Assembly: GCF_030692605.1 (NCBI RefSeq)
Contig: NZ_JAUYUD010000112.1
Span: 1-57,157, forward strand
Length of the DNA stretch: 57,157 nucleotides
Origin: Lutibacter sp.
GTDB lineage: Bacteria > Bacteroidota > Bacteroidia > Flavobacteriales > Flavobacteriaceae
Direction of reading: 5' to 3'
Below, one piece after another: positions 55,223 through 57,157 of the stretch (positions are counted from its first letter, which is position 1; each line of letters starts with the position of its first letter). The notes under the pieces were generated by a model, which did no database searches, had not been told where the DNA came from, and saw nothing but the letters and a program-made list of their open reading frames with translations. Position numbers and translations under genes: made by a program.

Positions 55223-55305
55223 GTTTATTTTGTTTTGTTGGTGCTTGCAAAATATAAAATTTAAAATGAATTTACAACTCTTATTATAGGTGTAGAATTT
55301 AATTT

Positions 55306-57030
55306 TTATTGATAAATTTTATCATATAAATAACTGTATTTCAATTTAATAACACTTCTTTTCATTTTCATGGTGGGGGTTAATAAACCATTCTCAACCG
55401 ACCAAACATCGGGTGTTAATTCGAATTGCTTTATTTTTTCCCAATTACCGAAATTAGAATTTACGAAAACGATTTCTTTTTGGATTCGTTTTATCACTTT
55501 TTTATGATTACAAATAGCTTCAAAGCTATCTTCAATTTTGTGATTTTTTTTCAAAATCCAAGATTTTAAAAAATCAAAATTTGGTTGAATTAGTGCTGCT
55601 GGCATTTTTTCGCCTTCGCCAATGATCATGGCTTGCTCTATAAATCGAGATTCTTTTAGTTTACTTTCAATTAAAGTAGGTGCAATGTATTTTCCCCCAG
55701 AAGTTTTAAAAATTTCTTTTTTTCGTCCTGTAATTTTTACAAATCCTTGAGCATCAATTTCTCCTTTATCGCCAGTATGAAAAAAACCGTTTTTAATCAC
55801 TTCATTTGTTTTTTCAACATCTTTATAATAACCCATCATAACATTGTTTCCCTGTACGAGAATTTCACCATCGTCAGCAATAGAAATTGAAATACCAGTA
55901 ACTGCAATTCCAACAGTTCCTACTTTTACTTTGTTAATTTTATAATTGTTTGCAGAAACAATTGGAGATTCTGACAAACCGTATCCTTCAATAATTTTTA
56001 TTCCGGCAGCACCAAACATGTTAATTAATTTTGGCTGCAAAGGAGCGCTACCACATATCATATATTTTAAGTTGCCACCCAAAGCCGCTTTCCATTTATT
56101 GAAAATTAGTTTTCTTGCGATGCCGAGTTGCCATCTATACCATAATGACTTTTGGGTATTTATTTCATAAGATTCCCCTAGTTTTATAGACCAATAAAAT
56201 AGCAATTGTTTAATTCCACCTATGCCAGACCCTTTTGTATAAATTTTATCATACATTTTTTCAATTAGTCTTGGTACAACTGTCATAAATTCTGGTTTAA
56301 CCTCTTGAATGTTCTCACCAATTTTATCGATTCCTTCTCCATAATAAACAGAAAGTCCTAAATACTGATAGACATAAATTGCACATCGTTCCAAAATATG
56401 GCAAACAGGCAAAAAACTAAGTGTTTTTGAATTTGGTTTGAAATCGGGTAAAAATTGAACAGCAGCAAGAATATTTGTAACTAAATTATGATGAGATAGC
56501 ATCACTCCTTTAGGAATTCCAGTAGTTCCAGATGTATATATGATGGTTGCCAATGCAGAAGGCTTTATATTATTTTTAAGAAGTTCAACTTCAGATTGAT
56601 TGGATACATCTTTACCTAACTCTAATAGTTCTTGCCAATTTTTGCATCCATTTACCTTATCAAAAGAATAAATGTCGAGTAATGTAGGAACATTTTTGCA
56701 TATTTCATTTACTTTTTGAAACAAATTTTCATCTGAAAGAAAACACAATTTCACTTCGGCGTGGTTAAAAATATATTCAGATTCGCGATTGCTAATAGTA
56801 GGATACATGGGTACATTTTGGGCTCCAATTTGCTGAATTCCAATATCAATAATATTCCATTCGGTGCGATTTGTACTAGAAATTACTGCAATTTTATCGT
56901 TTGGTTTTATTCCTAATCGTAATAGTGATCTACTAATTGCGTTAGCTTTATGAATGTATTCTTTTGAAGATGTTTCAATCCATTCTCCTTTTTCTTTGGT
57001 ACAAAAAGCTTTTTCGGTATTATATAAAGT
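55306..57030 (-). pseudogene. Second acyl-CoA synthetase, 5' end broken
   Basis: It aligns with the neighbouring synthetase along its length: YTSGTTGIPKGVMLSH, GYGLSESPIVS, FFHTGDKGEIDAQGFVKITG, LTPTMKMKRS. The first ATG in frame (56808) corresponds to residue 91 of the paralogue. Upstream codons still read the expected protein (YNTEKAFCTKEKGEWIETSS through STNRTEWNIIDIG) to 57030, then a TAG (57031-57033) interrupts. No ATG/GTG/TTG lies in the 74 homologous codons. About 20 N-terminal residues are missing or frame-shifted, so it is probably inactivated; a sequencing error or unusual start is the alternative. Confidence 0.7.
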
Positions 57031-57157
57031 CTATTAAATATTTACAATTAAATTGGATAGATTTTTCCCTAATTGGTTTTCAGACTTGAATGTATTCATT
57101 AATTCATTGAATTTCGTTAATCTATCTTCCATTTTTTCTAAATATCTATTATGTGAA

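Noticed and set aside
57034-57132. 32-codon frame (MEDRLTKFNELMNTFKSENQ...) upstream of the broken synthetase
   Set aside because: Short, at the window edge, and without supporting context. It could equally be chance or part of the missing upstream gene.

Overview
The window is very AT-rich DNA from the Bacteroidota, most likely family Flavobacteriaceae. The pointers are gldF/gldG gliding genes, a DnaX without zinc-binding cysteines, many small lipoproteins of the MKK...C type, promoters with a TAnnTTTG -7 box, and a gene order mnmE - DUF4268 - miaE - dnaX that I associate with this family. No tRNA, rRNA or CRISPR array was seen.

Layout. (1) 0-15.4 kb is mostly chromosomal core: a DinB-like protein, a Fic enzyme with its own putative operators, dnaN, a secreted PIG-L deacetylase with a sodium:solute symporter, two DUF2911 proteins, gldG/gldF, a SAM hydrolase-type enzyme, phoH and purC. 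(2) 15.5-21.2 kb is an accessory stretch of small lipoprotein genes. Several are separated by degenerate copies of one intergenic repeat that starts right after a stop codon; another copy follows fic at 559-669. An ECF sigma factor and a membrane-spanning partner lie in the same stretch. (3) 21.29-23.02 kb is a complete IS1182-type insertion sequence with recognisable ends and a 10-bp flanking direct repeat. (4) 23.0-25.6 kb holds mobile-element passenger genes and a 750-bp gene-free region rich in long inverted repeats (oriT-like). (5) 26-42.5 kb is a co-directional defence island on the minus strand. In transcription order it holds an ORF6N regulator, two type III-like Mod methyltransferases, a Res helicase-nuclease, a small protein, a DndD-like SMC ATPase, a DndE/HerA-like ATPase, a GIY-YIG nuclease, a prokaryotic Argonaute with apparently substituted catalytic residues, a Pif1-type helicase with a long W-rich repeat tail, and a secreted protein. 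(6) 42.8-48.9 kb is the replication/integration module of a mobile element: DUF3987 helicase-like, VirE_N primase-like, two small HTH proteins, a tyrosine integrase and a zinc-ribbon HTH excisionase-like protein, ending at the 3' end of mnmE. (7) 49-57 kb is core again: mnmE, DUF4268, miaE, dnaX and two acyl-CoA synthetases, the second broken at its N-terminus.

Working model (inference): an element using the mnmE 3' end as attachment site brought in the 26-42 kb island. Mod proteins would mark self DNA. Res, DndD and HerA would sense or process unmarked DNA, and a guide-binding but non-slicing Argonaute with the GIY-YIG nuclease would add a second recognition and cutting layer. The combination of two Mods, Res, DndD, HerA and pAgo in one operon-like run is the most notable content of the window.
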